From: Bradyrhizobium acaciae
Lineage (GTDB): Bacteria; Pseudomonadota; Alphaproteobacteria; Rhizobiales; Xanthobacteraceae
Direction: 5' to 3'
Assembly: GCF_020889785.1 (NCBI RefSeq)
Contig: NZ_JACMYK010000059.1
Location: 1-42,187, forward strand
Length of the DNA stretch: 42,187 bases
Made by a program: the position numbers and the translations under genes. The notes under the pieces were generated by a model. It saw only the letters and a list, made by a program, of their open reading frames with translations. It was not told where the DNA came from and made no database searches. This document shows, in pieces, positions 1 to 7,508 of the stretch (position 1 is its first letter; the number at the start of each line of letters is the position of its first letter).

Positions 1-2
1 CG

Positions 3-113
3 ACGTCGGTCGCGGAATCCGTGCTGCTCGATCCGTCCGCGCCGAAGCCCACGGTCGCCTCGCCGGATTTGCAGCCGGGCGGCCAGCCATCGCCGGACAC
101 GCCACAGCGCTAG
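3..113 (+). CDS. C-terminal end of an unidentified protein (partial)
   Basis: An open frame runs in from the left edge and stops at TAG 111-113. The visible 36 residues are rich in proline, serine and alanine and end in ...SPDTPQR. This is a typical disordered tail and gives no family assignment. The stop lies 19 nt before the next start on the same strand, so the two genes may be co-transcribed. The function cannot be read from this fragment. Confidence 0.55.
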   Translation, partial: TSVAESVLLDPSAPKPTVASPDLQPGGQPSPDTPQR

Positions 114-132
114 AGCCTTTTCGGAGGGAGCC

Positions 133-603
133 ATGAGCGAAGAAACGCCCCTTCCGATCGCCGATCCGACGACAACGCAATCGATCTTTGATTGGCTCGA
201 ACGGTTCGCCGCCTGCGTCAGGGCGGTCGATTATGCTGCCGCCCGTCCGTTCTGGCATTCGGACATCATCTCGTTCGGCACCTATCAGGAACTCATCCAC
301 GGCCGCGCCCGCTGGACCGAGATGCAATGGGATAATGTCTGGCCCCGCACCGCGGATTTCGCTTTCGATCTTGCGCACACCGAGGTGCTGATCAGCGCCG
401 ACGGCGGCATGGCGACGGTGATCACGCCGTGGACCAGCACCGGCTTCAATCCGGACGGCAGCCGCTTCGATCGGCCGGGGCGTGCGACGATCATCCTCGC
501 GCGCCAGACAGACGGGCGCTGGCTCGGCATTCACTCCCACATGTCGTTGCGGCGCGGCGTGCCGCAGGACAGCCACGGCAACCGGCCGGTCAAGGCCCAC
601 TAA
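133..603 (+). CDS. NTF2/SnoaL-like domain protein
   Basis: The protein has 156 residues and carries one NTF2-like fold, as in the SnoaL_3/DUF4440 families, over about residues 15-140. Signs are the N-terminal helix with RAVDYAAARPFWHSD, the aromatic-rich central part with a WTEMQWDNVW segment, and the C-terminal strand GRWLGIHSHMSL typical of such small alpha+beta barrels. These domains act as ketosteroid-isomerase-like enzymes or as small-molecule pockets, and the substrate cannot be told from sequence. A GGAGGG motif just before the ATG supports the start. No signal peptide is visible, so it is probably cytoplasmic. It follows the partial gene by 19 nt and is followed by a dispersed repeat and a hairpin that may end transcription. 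Confidence 0.8.
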   Translation: MSEETPLPIADPTTTQSIFDWLERFAACVRAVDYAAARPFWHSDIISFGTYQELIHGRARWTEMQWDNVWPRTADFAFDLAHTEVLISADGGMATVITPWTSTGFNPDGSRFDRPGRATIILARQTDGRWLGIHSHMSLRRGVPQDSHGNRPVKAH

Positions 604-613
604 TCCTGTCTAA

Positions 614-662
614 GGCATGATCCGGAAAAGTGCGAAGCGGTTTTCCGAAAAGGTCATGCTCA
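614..662. repeat. Dispersed palindromic repeat, GCATGATCCGGAAAA family (copy 1)
   Basis: The element begins GCATGATCCGGAAAA and ends TTTTCCGAAAAGGTCATGC, so the ends are imperfect inverted copies. Related copies lie at 7367-7417 and 12915-12966. All three are at or just after gene ends. From memory this family is common between genes in Bradyrhizobium and relatives; its role is unknown. Confidence 0.8.
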
Positions 663-671
663 AACAAGCAG

Positions 672-714
672 CTAAAGCGCGATGACGCTTCAACCCAATC
701 TCATCGCGCTTTAG
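672..714. terminator. 14-bp perfect inverted repeat between convergent genes
   Basis: CTAAAGCGCGATGA (672-685) pairs exactly with TCATCGCGCTTTAG (701-714) around a 15-nt loop. It lies between the NTF2-like gene (+) and the 98-residue gene (-), and the stop codon of the latter (711-713) is inside the right arm. It could act as a bidirectional terminator or be another dispersed repeat. No long T tract follows, so the terminator role is an inference. Confidence 0.5.
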
Positions 715-1007
715 ACGATTTGCCGGGTCCGTCGCGCCACGCTGCGGCGTTCGTCGACATGCGGGCCGTAGGCGCTGTGCGCATCGGCCAATGACCCACG
801 CCGCAGGCCGCGCGTCTGCGGTTCATGGGCGGCAGTGGCGATCAGATGGGCCATAAATGACGGGTCGGCATGGAGCAGCGGGATCTTGGGCGCCCAATGG
901 GTGGTCGCGGTCAGCGGCACCAGGGCCGTGCTGGTCGCCTCGGCGGTGTCGGTGAACTCGCCGTCCAAGACCCCTGATTGGACCTCTGATTGATCGATAT
1001 CGAGCAT
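711..1007 (-). CDS. Small conserved hypothetical protein (98 aa)
   Basis: The second half, ADPSFMAHLIATAAHEPQTR followed by RGSLADAHSAYG, resembles a family of small proteins of unknown function that I recall from Rhizobiales, in which a helix with (F)xAHLIATxxxxPQTRxxRR is followed by a DAxxAY motif. The N-terminal half is acidic and low in complexity. There is no signal peptide or membrane segment. The ATG at 1007 has only a weak ribosome-binding site (GCAGG). The gene converges on the NTF2-like gene and is divergent from the GGDEF/EAL gene. Other frames here give arginine-rich, unnatural products. No function can be proposed. Confidence 0.6.
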   Translation of the reverse strand: MLDIDQSEVQSGVLDGEFTDTAEATSTALVPLTATTHWAPKIPLLHADPSFMAHLIATAAHEPQTRGLRRGSLADAHSAYGPHVDERRSVARRTRQIV

Positions 1008-1226
1008 CGCCTGCGACCCGTTGGAGCGTCATAGTTTGGGACGTCGCGTCCCTCTGCAACACCCTCATGGCAAGGCTCATGCCCGCCATCCCCAGTTCGT
1101 TCCGCAGCACTCGAAAACGTGGTTTCCAGATTATTTATCAACTTCTCCTAGCGTTGGATTCGCCGGAACCACTATCTTGAGAGCGTGTAGAATCACCGGG
1201 CGCCGTCCCAAACCGAGACATGTTCG
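1008..1226. other. Divergent intergenic region, no clear element
   Basis: The 219 bp between the 98-residue gene (-) and the GGDEF/EAL gene (+) must hold both promoters. An AT-richer part with TTATTTATCAACTTC lies near 1130-1145. I see no convincing -35/-10 pair, repeat or RNA. Confidence 0.4.
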
Positions 1227-2918
1227 ATGCCCTCTGTCCCGCCAGCTGCCAGCATTCTCGCCTCGCTCGGCCAAGCGACATTCGCCTGGGACCTGGCGAC
1301 CGACGCGATTGCCTGGAGCGACAATGCGGCGACGGTATTTCCTGACATCCCGGCCGCTGCGCTGGCGAATGGCGCCGAGCTCGCCAAGCTGATCGAGCCG
1401 ATGCGCTCGGTTCGATCGGATGCGCTCGGCCAGTCCGCGCCGGTGCGGAGCGGGGAGGGCGTTCCCTACCGGATCGAATATGGCGTGCGCGCCGTCACCT
1501 CGGCGCCGGTGATCTGGATCGAGGAGACCGGCTGCTGGTTTGCCGGCGCCGACGGCAGGCCGGCATTGGTGCAGGGCGTCGTCCGCATCAACAATGAGCG
1601 GCACGCTCGCGACGAGCAGCTCTTGAAACTGTCGCGGCACGACCCGCTGACCAACGAGCTCAACCGCACCCATCTGGTCGCCTCGCTCGCCGAGAGCATC
1701 GAGGAGTGCGCGCGCTTCCGCTCGTCCTGCGCCTTCATGCTGATCGGCATCGACCATCTGGCGCGCGTCAACGACGCCTTCGGCTTCGATGTTGCGGATG
1801 CCGTCATCGCCGAGGTGGCGAAGCGGATTCGTGCGCGGCTGCGCAGCGGCGACATGCTCGGCCGTTTCTCCGGCAACAAGTTCGGCCTGATCCTGCGCAA
1901 CTGCACCGTCGACGACACCAACGTCGCGGCCGAGCGCTTCCTCGCCGCCGTCCGCGACGAGGTGGTGCCGACCAAGTCCGGCCCGGTGTCGGTGACGGTC
2001 TCGATCGGCGCCGTCACGATCCCGCGCCATGCCAAGTCGGCGGAAGAGGCGGTCAATCGCGCCCAGGAGACGCTGGAGACCGCCAAGAGCCGCCGCGCCG
2101 GATCGTTTGCGCTGTGGAAGCCGAATGTCGAGCGCGACGCGCAGCGCCGCGTCAACATCCGCGTCACCGACGAGATCGTCACCGCGCTGAACGAGCGCCG
2201 CATCGTGATCGGTTTCGAGCCGGTGGTCGACGCGCGCTCGCGGCAGCCTGCGTTCTACGAGTGCCTGGTCCGCATGGAGCAGGACGACGGCCGCGCGCTG
2301 CTTGCGCCGGACATCGTGCCGGTCGCCGAACGGCTCGGCCTGATCCGGCTGGTCGATCACCGCGTGCTGGAGCTTGCCATCGCCGAGCTCGCCGCCGCCC
2401 CCGGCGTGCAGCTCAGCCTCAACATCTCGCCCGACACCACGATGGATCCGGACTGGTGGGCCACCATCGAATCGCTGATGCGCGCGCATCCCGGCGTCGG
2501 CGAGCGCTTGATCGTCGAGATCACCGAGACGGTCGCGATCCAGGACATCGACGACGTCCGCGGCTTCGTCACGCGCCTGAAGAATTTCGGCAGCCGGATC
2601 GCGATCGACGATTTCGGCGCCGGCTACACCTCGTTCCGAAATTTGCGCAAGCTCGGCGTCGACATCGTCAAGATCGACGGCGCCTTCGTGCAGAACATCG
2701 TGCGCTCGGCCGACGACCGCGCCTTCGTGCAGACGCTGATCGACCTCGCGCGCCGGCTTGAAATCAAGACGGTCGCCGAATGGGTGCAGGACGAGGAAGC
2801 CGCCGCAATGCTGCGCGAATGGGGCTGCGACTTCATCCAGGGCCGTCTGATCGGCCTCGCCTCGCCGGACCGGCCGTGGAATGCGCCGGCTGAGAAGGTC
2901 GTGCCCGCCACCGGGTGA
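1227..2918 (+). CDS. PAS-GGDEF-EAL protein with degenerate GGDEF, probable c-di-GMP phosphodiesterase or sensor
   Basis: The protein has 563 residues and no membrane segment. A PAS-like N-terminus (about 1-120, WDLATDAIAWSDNAATVFPD) is followed by a GGDEF domain (about 130-295) and an EAL domain (about 310-555). The GGDEF signature is SGNKF at 215-219, so cyclase activity is very unlikely. The EAL signature reads ECL at 345-347 and keeps the glutamate. The other EAL landmarks are present: N399, E431 in EITET, D461/D462 in DDFGAG, K482 in VKIDG, E518 in TVAEW and Q538 in FIQG. The metal-binding set therefore looks complete, and hydrolysis of c-di-GMP to pGpG is plausible, with the GGDEF part perhaps binding GTP. 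The open frame on the opposite strand here is only a shadow of high-GC codon use. Confidence 0.88.
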   Translation: MPSVPPAASILASLGQATFAWDLATDAIAWSDNAATVFPDIPAAALANGAELAKLIEPMRSVRSDALGQSAPVRSGEGVPYRIEYGVRAVTSAPVIWIEETGCWFAGADGRPALVQGVVRINNERHARDEQLLKLSRHDPLTNELNRTHLVASLAESIEECARFRSSCAFMLIGIDHLARVNDAFGFDVADAVIAEVAKRIRARLRSGDMLGRFSGNKFGLILRNCTVDDTNVAAERFLAAVRDEVVPTKSGPVSVTVSIGAVTIPRHAKSAEEAVNRAQETLETAKSRRAGSFALWKPNVERDAQRRVNIRVTDEIVTALNERRIVIGFEPVVDARSRQPAFYECLVRMEQDDGRALLAPDIVPVAERLGLIRLVDHRVLELAIAELAAAPGVQLSLNISPDTTMDPDWWATIESLMRAHPGVGERLIVEITETVAIQDIDDVRGFVTRLKNFGSRIAIDDFGAGYTSFRNLRKLGVDIVKIDGAFVQNIVRSADDRAFVQTLIDLARRLEIKTVAEWVQDEEAAAMLREWGCDFIQGRLIGLASPDRPWNAPAEKVVPATG

Positions 2919-2939
2919 TCTATTCGCCAAATTAGCGGT

Positions 2940-3077
2940 GTCGTCCCGGCCGAGTGCGCAATTGCGCACGGGGGCCGGGACCCATACGCCGCGGCTTCTC
3001 GACGAAGCGATCTGGCAGACGCTTGCTTTAAGCAACCGATATTTGTGGTTATGGGCCCCGGCTTTCGCCGGGGCGAC
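2940..3077. repeat. Paired-hairpin repeat element (GTCGTCCC...GGGCGAC) with embedded 16-bp palindrome
   Basis: The left hairpin GTCGTCCCGGCC...GGCCGGGACCCATA and the right hairpin GTGGTTATGGGCCCCGGC...GGGGCGAC are inverted relatives about 60 bp apart. They form a unit like those at 22705-22867, 22923-23330, 23386-23501 and 32640-32755. The loop of the left hairpin is replaced by GTGCGCAATTGCGCAC (2954-2969). The rest of the 267-bp gap (2919-3185) shows no gene. Confidence 0.8.
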
Positions 3078-3185
3078 GTTGGATTAGGTGCGTGCAGCCA
3101 GCCCTACTCGTCCTTGCCACCGGCTGAAGCGCGATGATCGGTTGATCGCCGCGCTCCAGCCTGCCTCGTCCTCTATCCGCTTTCG

Positions 3186-4640
3186 TCAGCTGTCGCCGCC
3201 GGCGAAGATGTCCTTGCGGATCACCGCGTGGACGCCCCAATTGCCGTCGACCACCTGGGTGACGCCGAAGTCGACGCCGAGCGAGATCAGCGAGATGGCT
3301 TCGTCCTCGGTCAGCTTCTTCGTCGTCATCAGGAATTTGCGCATCTTGCGGAACGCGTCGCGCAGAGCGAGGTCGACCGACGACTTCTTGTAGATCTCGG
3401 TCTGCGCGCCGGAGCCGAGCTCGCTCAGATAGTTGGCGAAGCTGAAGCCGTGCACCAGCCATTCGTCCTGGGTCTCCAGCATCGGGTAGTCGAGCGCCTC
3501 CAGCGCGGTGCCGGCGAGGTCCGCCTTCTTGTGCAGGATGATCTGGAACGTGCCGTTGAGCGAGCATTCGATCGCCGTGCCGCACAGTTCGGAATCGCCC
3601 TGCGAGGCGTGGGAATCACCGACCGAGAGCAGCCCGCCTTCGACCGCCACCGGGTAATACATCGTGGCACCCTTGCCGATGCGCCAATTGTCGATGTTGC
3701 CGCCGGTGTAGCTCGGCGGGATCGAATCGACGAACTCTGCCTCCTTGGGCGCGAGCCCGATCACACCGAAATGCGGACGCACCGGGATACGCACGTTCTT
3801 CAGGATGCCGTGGTTCTCCTTGACCGTCGAATGATCGACCGGGACGCCGGGATAATCGATCGTCTTGTGCACCACGCCGGACGGATCGGTCTGCGGCGTC
3901 CAGGTGAAATTGTAGACGGCGCGCGCCCAGTTGCGCTCGCCGGTTGCGTCGACCTCGTAGATCGTGACGACCTCGCGCGGCTTCGGCTCGGTGAGCAGAT
4001 CCTTGTAATGGAAGCCCCACGATGCGGCGGCGTTGCTGCCGAACGCCTTGCCGGAATATTTCGGATTGGCGCAGGGCCGCGGCGCCACGTCGATGATGCG
4101 CACTTCGAGCACGTCGCCTTCCTCGGCGCCGCGCACGAACACCGGCCCGGTGCAGATATGCACGCCGAGGCCTTCGCCCGCGCCGCGTCCGAACAGCGAG
4201 GCATCCATCGGGCCGGCGCCGCGCCGGTTCACACCCTTCTTCTCCTTGGTCCAGAGATACACGCTCTCGACGCCGGGATCGCCCTTCACCATGCGCTCGG
4301 CGTCGTCATTGGCGTGATGCGTCAGCGCCTCGATCGTGACGAAGTCGCCGGAACTGATCTCGACGCGCGGCTTCAGCGACTTGCTGAAATAGCCCCAATG
4401 CACGGTGTCGGCATTGGCCGGCAAATGGTGATAGCCGCGTTGCGCCGGCTGATGCTTCTCGGCGGCCGCCGCCATCTTCGGCGTCACCAGCGAGATGCCG
4501 CCGGCGGTCATCGCAGCAGCGCCGCCCGCCGCCGCGAAGCTCGAGCGCAGGAACGAGCGGCGTTCCCGGTCGAGGGTCTCCTTGAACTGTCGATGATGCA
4601 ATTCGAATTCCGGGCAGTTCTTGTCGTCACCTGCGCACAT
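3186..4640 (-). CDS. Tat-exported acetamidase/formamidase family protein
   Basis: FmdA/AmdA family amide hydrolase (formamide or short aliphatic amides to acid plus ammonia in characterised members). The ATG at 4640 is chosen because GGAGGAG lies just upstream; longer readings start inside that motif. The 484-residue product has a Tat signal: twin arginine in ERRSFLRSS at about residues 27-35, then an Ala/Gly-rich hydrophobic stretch ending near MAAAAEK. The mature part has family motifs HWGYFSKSL, RRGAGPMD, GRGAGEGLGVHICTGP, SNAAASWG, and GDSHASQGDSELCGTAIE near the active site. Export to the periplasm is unusual, since classical formamidases are cytoplasmic. The neighbouring divergent gene carries a second copy of the domain, about half identical by eye. 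The true substrate is not known. Confidence 0.88.
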   Translation of the reverse strand: MCAGDDKNCPEFELHHRQFKETLDRERRSFLRSSFAAAGGAAAMTAGGISLVTPKMAAAAEKHQPAQRGYHHLPANADTVHWGYFSKSLKPRVEISSGDFVTIEALTHHANDDAERMVKGDPGVESVYLWTKEKKGVNRRGAGPMDASLFGRGAGEGLGVHICTGPVFVRGAEEGDVLEVRIIDVAPRPCANPKYSGKAFGSNAAASWGFHYKDLLTEPKPREVVTIYEVDATGERNWARAVYNFTWTPQTDPSGVVHKTIDYPGVPVDHSTVKENHGILKNVRIPVRPHFGVIGLAPKEAEFVDSIPPSYTGGNIDNWRIGKGATMYYPVAVEGGLLSVGDSHASQGDSELCGTAIECSLNGTFQIILHKKADLAGTALEALDYPMLETQDEWLVHGFSFANYLSELGSGAQTEIYKKSSVDLALRDAFRKMRKFLMTTKKLTEDEAISLISLGVDFGVTQVVDGNWGVHAVIRKDIFAGGDS

Positions 4641-5010
4641 CCTGAGCTCCTCCATGGATCGAGTGCGCGTGAGAGTGCATGGCACAGCGCCGCTCAGACA
4701 TGACCAAGCGCGCCCAATAATTTGTAGGCGCGCTTGTGTTCGTCGCGACGCGAAAGCATGTGCAAAGGCGTGCAAGGCATCTGCGGCGGCTGCCTTCGCA
4801 TTGCGGCATGGCCGGAACGGTCAAGAATTTGGGCGCATCTGATCAAGTTGCGCTGCGATCATCGCTGACGGCTCGTGGTCGGCAGAAGGTCCATTGCACG
4901 CGAGCTGGGCAGCATGTGCTGCTGCAACACGCTTGCCGCCTCCGTGCAATCGGTGCACGCTGCCTTCACGGCTCCGTGACTTGGTTGCGGAGCTCCGGCC
5001 TGGAGGGGTG
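4641..5010. promoter_or_regulatory. Divergent control region with candidate AraC-type half-sites
   Basis: This 370-bp region separates the exported amidase gene from the AraC-amidase fusion gene and must carry both promoters. Two direct copies, TGCAAAGGCG (4761-4770) and TGCAAGGCAT (4771-4780), are exactly 10 bp apart, the one-turn spacing often seen in AraC/XylS operators. Further TGCA-containing words lie near 4893-4926. The assignment as operator is an inference from spacing and position. The region does not look coding. Confidence 0.4.
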
Positions 5011-7374
5011 ATGGTCGCGACGACCTATCGGATTTCGGTCGATGCGATCCCGCGGCAAAACCGGCGGGAGGTCTGGCGCGAGGCGCTGGCCGGGCTGCTG
5101 CTCGATTGCGAATTGCCGGACGCCGGCCAATTCCAGTTCGGCGAGTTGACTGCAAAGCACTCGACGAGCGGCGGCCAGCTTGCGCTGCTGCGTTCGACTG
5201 AGCAGCAGATCGTCTGCAACGGTCATGCGGCGTCGCCGGGTATGCCGGCGCGGGTCGCCATCATCTTTCATGCTTACGGACGTGGCAGCATCGCCTCCGG
5301 TCAACGCAGTTGCGAGTTCGCCGACAACGACATCTCGGTGTGCGACCTGCAATCGCCCTGGCGCATGACCTTGCGCGAGGATTTCGAGATCCTGCTGCTC
5401 GAACTGCCGCGTGAGCGGCTGCTCGGCCGGCTCGGGCACAATCGTCTGCGTCTGCCGGCCGTGCTCGGCGCGACGATCGCGGCCGCGGCCGTCCGTCCGG
5501 TGATGCGGACGCTGGGCGGCAATTTCGCGATCCTGGACAAGGCCGATCTGGCCACGGCCGAGGTTGCAGTGACCGAGCTGGTCGCCGGTGCGCTGCTCGG
5601 CGAGACGCGGCTCGATGCCGAGGCGATGACGCAGGTGCAGGCCGGTCACTTGCGACGGGTCGATGCCGCGATCGAGGCCCAGCTCGGCAATGCCGGCCTG
5701 ACCATCGCCGACATCGCGCGGCAGGAAGGGCTGTCGCAGCGTTATCTGCAACGGCTGTTCGAGCGGCAGAGCACGACATTCTCGGCCTATGTGCGCGAGC
5801 GGCGGCTGGAACGCTGCTGCAACGACCTGATCGATCCGAACTATGCCGACCAGCGCATCGCTGAAATCAGCTACCGCTGGGGCTTCACCGACCAGGCGCA
5901 TTTCAGCCGCATGTTCAGCGCGACCTACGGCACCTCGCCGCGCGACTTCCGCAAGGCCGTGCCGCGTGAAGCCGAGGCCGAGCGCACGCGCGGCCGGCCG
6001 CGTCTTGCGCGCGGCACCGCAACGGTGCTGCGGCTCGCGCCAGGTCCGGTGGCGCGCGAGACCATCGCGCCGCAAGAGCCGGTGCTGCCGGTTGAGCCGC
6101 CTGCAGCGGCGCCGGAAGGGCGGGGCGCGTCACACCACCATCTCAAGGTGTCGAGGGAGACCGCCCATTGGGGCTATCTCAGCCGCAGCATCCCGCCGGT
6201 CATGCGCGTGCAGTCGGGCGCGCTGGTGACGATCGAGACGCTGACCCAGCACGCCTTCGATGATTACGAGCGCATGATCGAGGGCGACCCGGGCGCCGAG
6301 AGCGTGTTTCGCTGGACCGCCGAGGGCAAGTCGGTCGAGCGGCGCGGTGCAGGCCCGATGGATGGTTCGATCTTCGGCCGCGGCGCCGGCGAAGGCTTCG
6401 GCGTGCATATCTGCACCGGCCCGATCCATGTCTGCGGCGCGGAGCCGGGTGATGTGCTCGAGGTGCAGATCCTCGATATCTGGCCGCGGCCCTCGGCCAA
6501 TCCAGCCTTTGCCGGCAAGTCGTTCGGCAGCAATGCCGCGGCCTGGTGGGGCTACCAGTACAATGACCTGATCGATCCGCCGGCAAAACGCGAGACCATC
6601 ACGATCTTCGAAACCGATGCGCAGGCCGAATGGGCGCGCGCGGTCTATTCCTATCGCTGGACGCCGCAGACCGATCCGTTCGGCGTGCGCCACGAGACGA
6701 TGGACTATCCGGGCGTGCCGGTCGATCACGCCACCATCGCAAAGCAGCCCGACGTGCTTGCCGGCGTGCGGATTCCGGCACGGCTGCATTTCGGCTTCAT
6801 GGCGGTGGCGCCGCGCGAATCCGACATCATTGACTCCATCCCGCCCGGCTATTTCGGCGGCAATGTCGACAATTGGCGCGCGACCAAGGGTACCACGCTC
6901 TATCTGCCGGTCGCGGTGCCCGGCGCGTTGTTCTCGATCGGCGATCCGCATTTCGCCCAGGGCGACGGTGAGGTCAACGGCACCGCGCTCGAACTATCGC
7001 TTACCGGCCAGTTTCGCTTCATCGTGCACAAGAACGGCAAGGCGACCAAACCGCATGTCGAGGGACTTGTGCATCCGCTGCTTGAAACATCGGAGGCGTG
7101 GATCCTGCACGGCTTCAGCTACGGCAATTATCTGCGCGAGCTCGGGCGCAACGCGCAGTCGGAAATCTACCAGCGCTCGTCGGTCGATCTCGCGCTGCGC
7201 AATGCGTTCCGCGTGACACGCAAATTCCTGATGGAGTGTTATCGCCTCAGCGAGGATGAGGCTCTGGCGCTGATCTCGCTCGGGGTCGATTTCGGCGTCA
7301 CGCAGGTTGCCGACGGCAATTGGGGCGTGCACGCGATCGTCCGCAAGAGCATGCTTCCCGAAGCCAGAGCATGA
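5011..7374 (+). CDS. AraC-type regulator fused to a complete acetamidase/formamidase domain
   Basis: The GTG-free start at ATG 5011 is preceded by GGAGGGG; a 39-residue upstream extension is rejected. The 787 residues hold an AraC-family N-terminal sensor-like domain (about 1-195), a two-helix-turn-helix AraC DNA-binding domain (about 216-316, with LTIADIARQEGLSQRYLQRL and ISYRWGFTDQAHFSRMF followed by YGTSPRDFRK), a Pro/Arg/Ala-rich linker (about 317-374), and a full FmdA/AmdA domain (about 375-787, with HWGYLSRSI, RRGAGPMD, GRGAGEGFGVHICTGP and GDPHFAQGDGEVNGTALE). The frame is open throughout, with normal codon use. A DNA-binding regulator that carries an entire enzyme domain, next to a stand-alone paralogue, suggests the enzyme domain senses the amide or its product, or that catalysis switches off the signal. 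The stop codon lies inside a dispersed repeat. Confidence 0.88.
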   Translation: MVATTYRISVDAIPRQNRREVWREALAGLLLDCELPDAGQFQFGELTAKHSTSGGQLALLRSTEQQIVCNGHAASPGMPARVAIIFHAYGRGSIASGQRSCEFADNDISVCDLQSPWRMTLREDFEILLLELPRERLLGRLGHNRLRLPAVLGATIAAAAVRPVMRTLGGNFAILDKADLATAEVAVTELVAGALLGETRLDAEAMTQVQAGHLRRVDAAIEAQLGNAGLTIADIARQEGLSQRYLQRLFERQSTTFSAYVRERRLERCCNDLIDPNYADQRIAEISYRWGFTDQAHFSRMFSATYGTSPRDFRKAVPREAEAERTRGRPRLARGTATVLRLAPGPVARETIAPQEPVLPVEPPAAAPEGRGASHHHLKVSRETAHWGYLSRSIPPVMRVQSGALVTIETLTQHAFDDYERMIEGDPGAESVFRWTAEGKSVERRGAGPMDGSIFGRGAGEGFGVHICTGPIHVCGAEPGDVLEVQILDIWPRPSANPAFAGKSFGSNAAAWWGYQYNDLIDPPAKRETITIFETDAQAEWARAVYSYRWTPQTDPFGVRHETMDYPGVPVDHATIAKQPDVLAGVRIPARLHFGFMAVAPRESDIIDSIPPGYFGGNVDNWRATKGTTLYLPVAVPGALFSIGDPHFAQGDGEVNGTALELSLTGQFRFIVHKNGKATKPHVEGLVHPLLETSEAWILHGFSYGNYLRELGRNAQSEIYQRSSVDLALRNAFRVTRKFLMECYRLSEDEALALISLGVDFGVTQVADGNWGVHAIVRKSMLPEARA

Positions 7375-7417
7375 TCCGGAAAACTGCGAAGCGGTTTTCC
7401 GAAAAGATCATGCTCAG
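7367..7417. repeat. Dispersed palindromic repeat, GCATGATCCGGAAAA family (copy 2)
   Basis: This is a close copy of the element at 614-662, running from GAGCATGATCCGGAAAA to TTTTCCGAAAAGATCATGC. Its second base triplet supplies the TGA stop (7372-7374) of the fusion gene, so insertion or decay of the repeat may have set the C-terminus. It lies between convergent genes and could form a hairpin in both transcripts. Confidence 0.8.
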
Positions 7418-7508
7418 ACATTGAAGGCGCCTGACGCCGGCCAGCGCGGCCGTCGTCAGGATTTTGCGATGCGATCTGGGCCGGCGGTCCAGCCGATCGG
7501 TAGAAGGA

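Noticed and set aside
1131..3035. 634-codon open frame on the minus strand over the GGDEF/EAL gene
   Set aside because: Composition is Arg/Asp/His/Ala-rich and repetitive, with no domain; it is the antisense shadow of a high-GC gene.
3228..4703. 491-codon plus-strand frame over the Tat amidase gene
   Set aside because: Antisense shadow without recognisable motifs; the minus-strand product matches FmdA/AmdA throughout.
4894..5010. 39-residue N-terminal extension of the AraC-amidase fusion
   Set aside because: It is Cys/Arg/Pro-rich and lacks a ribosome-binding site, while GGAGGGG directly precedes the ATG at 5011.
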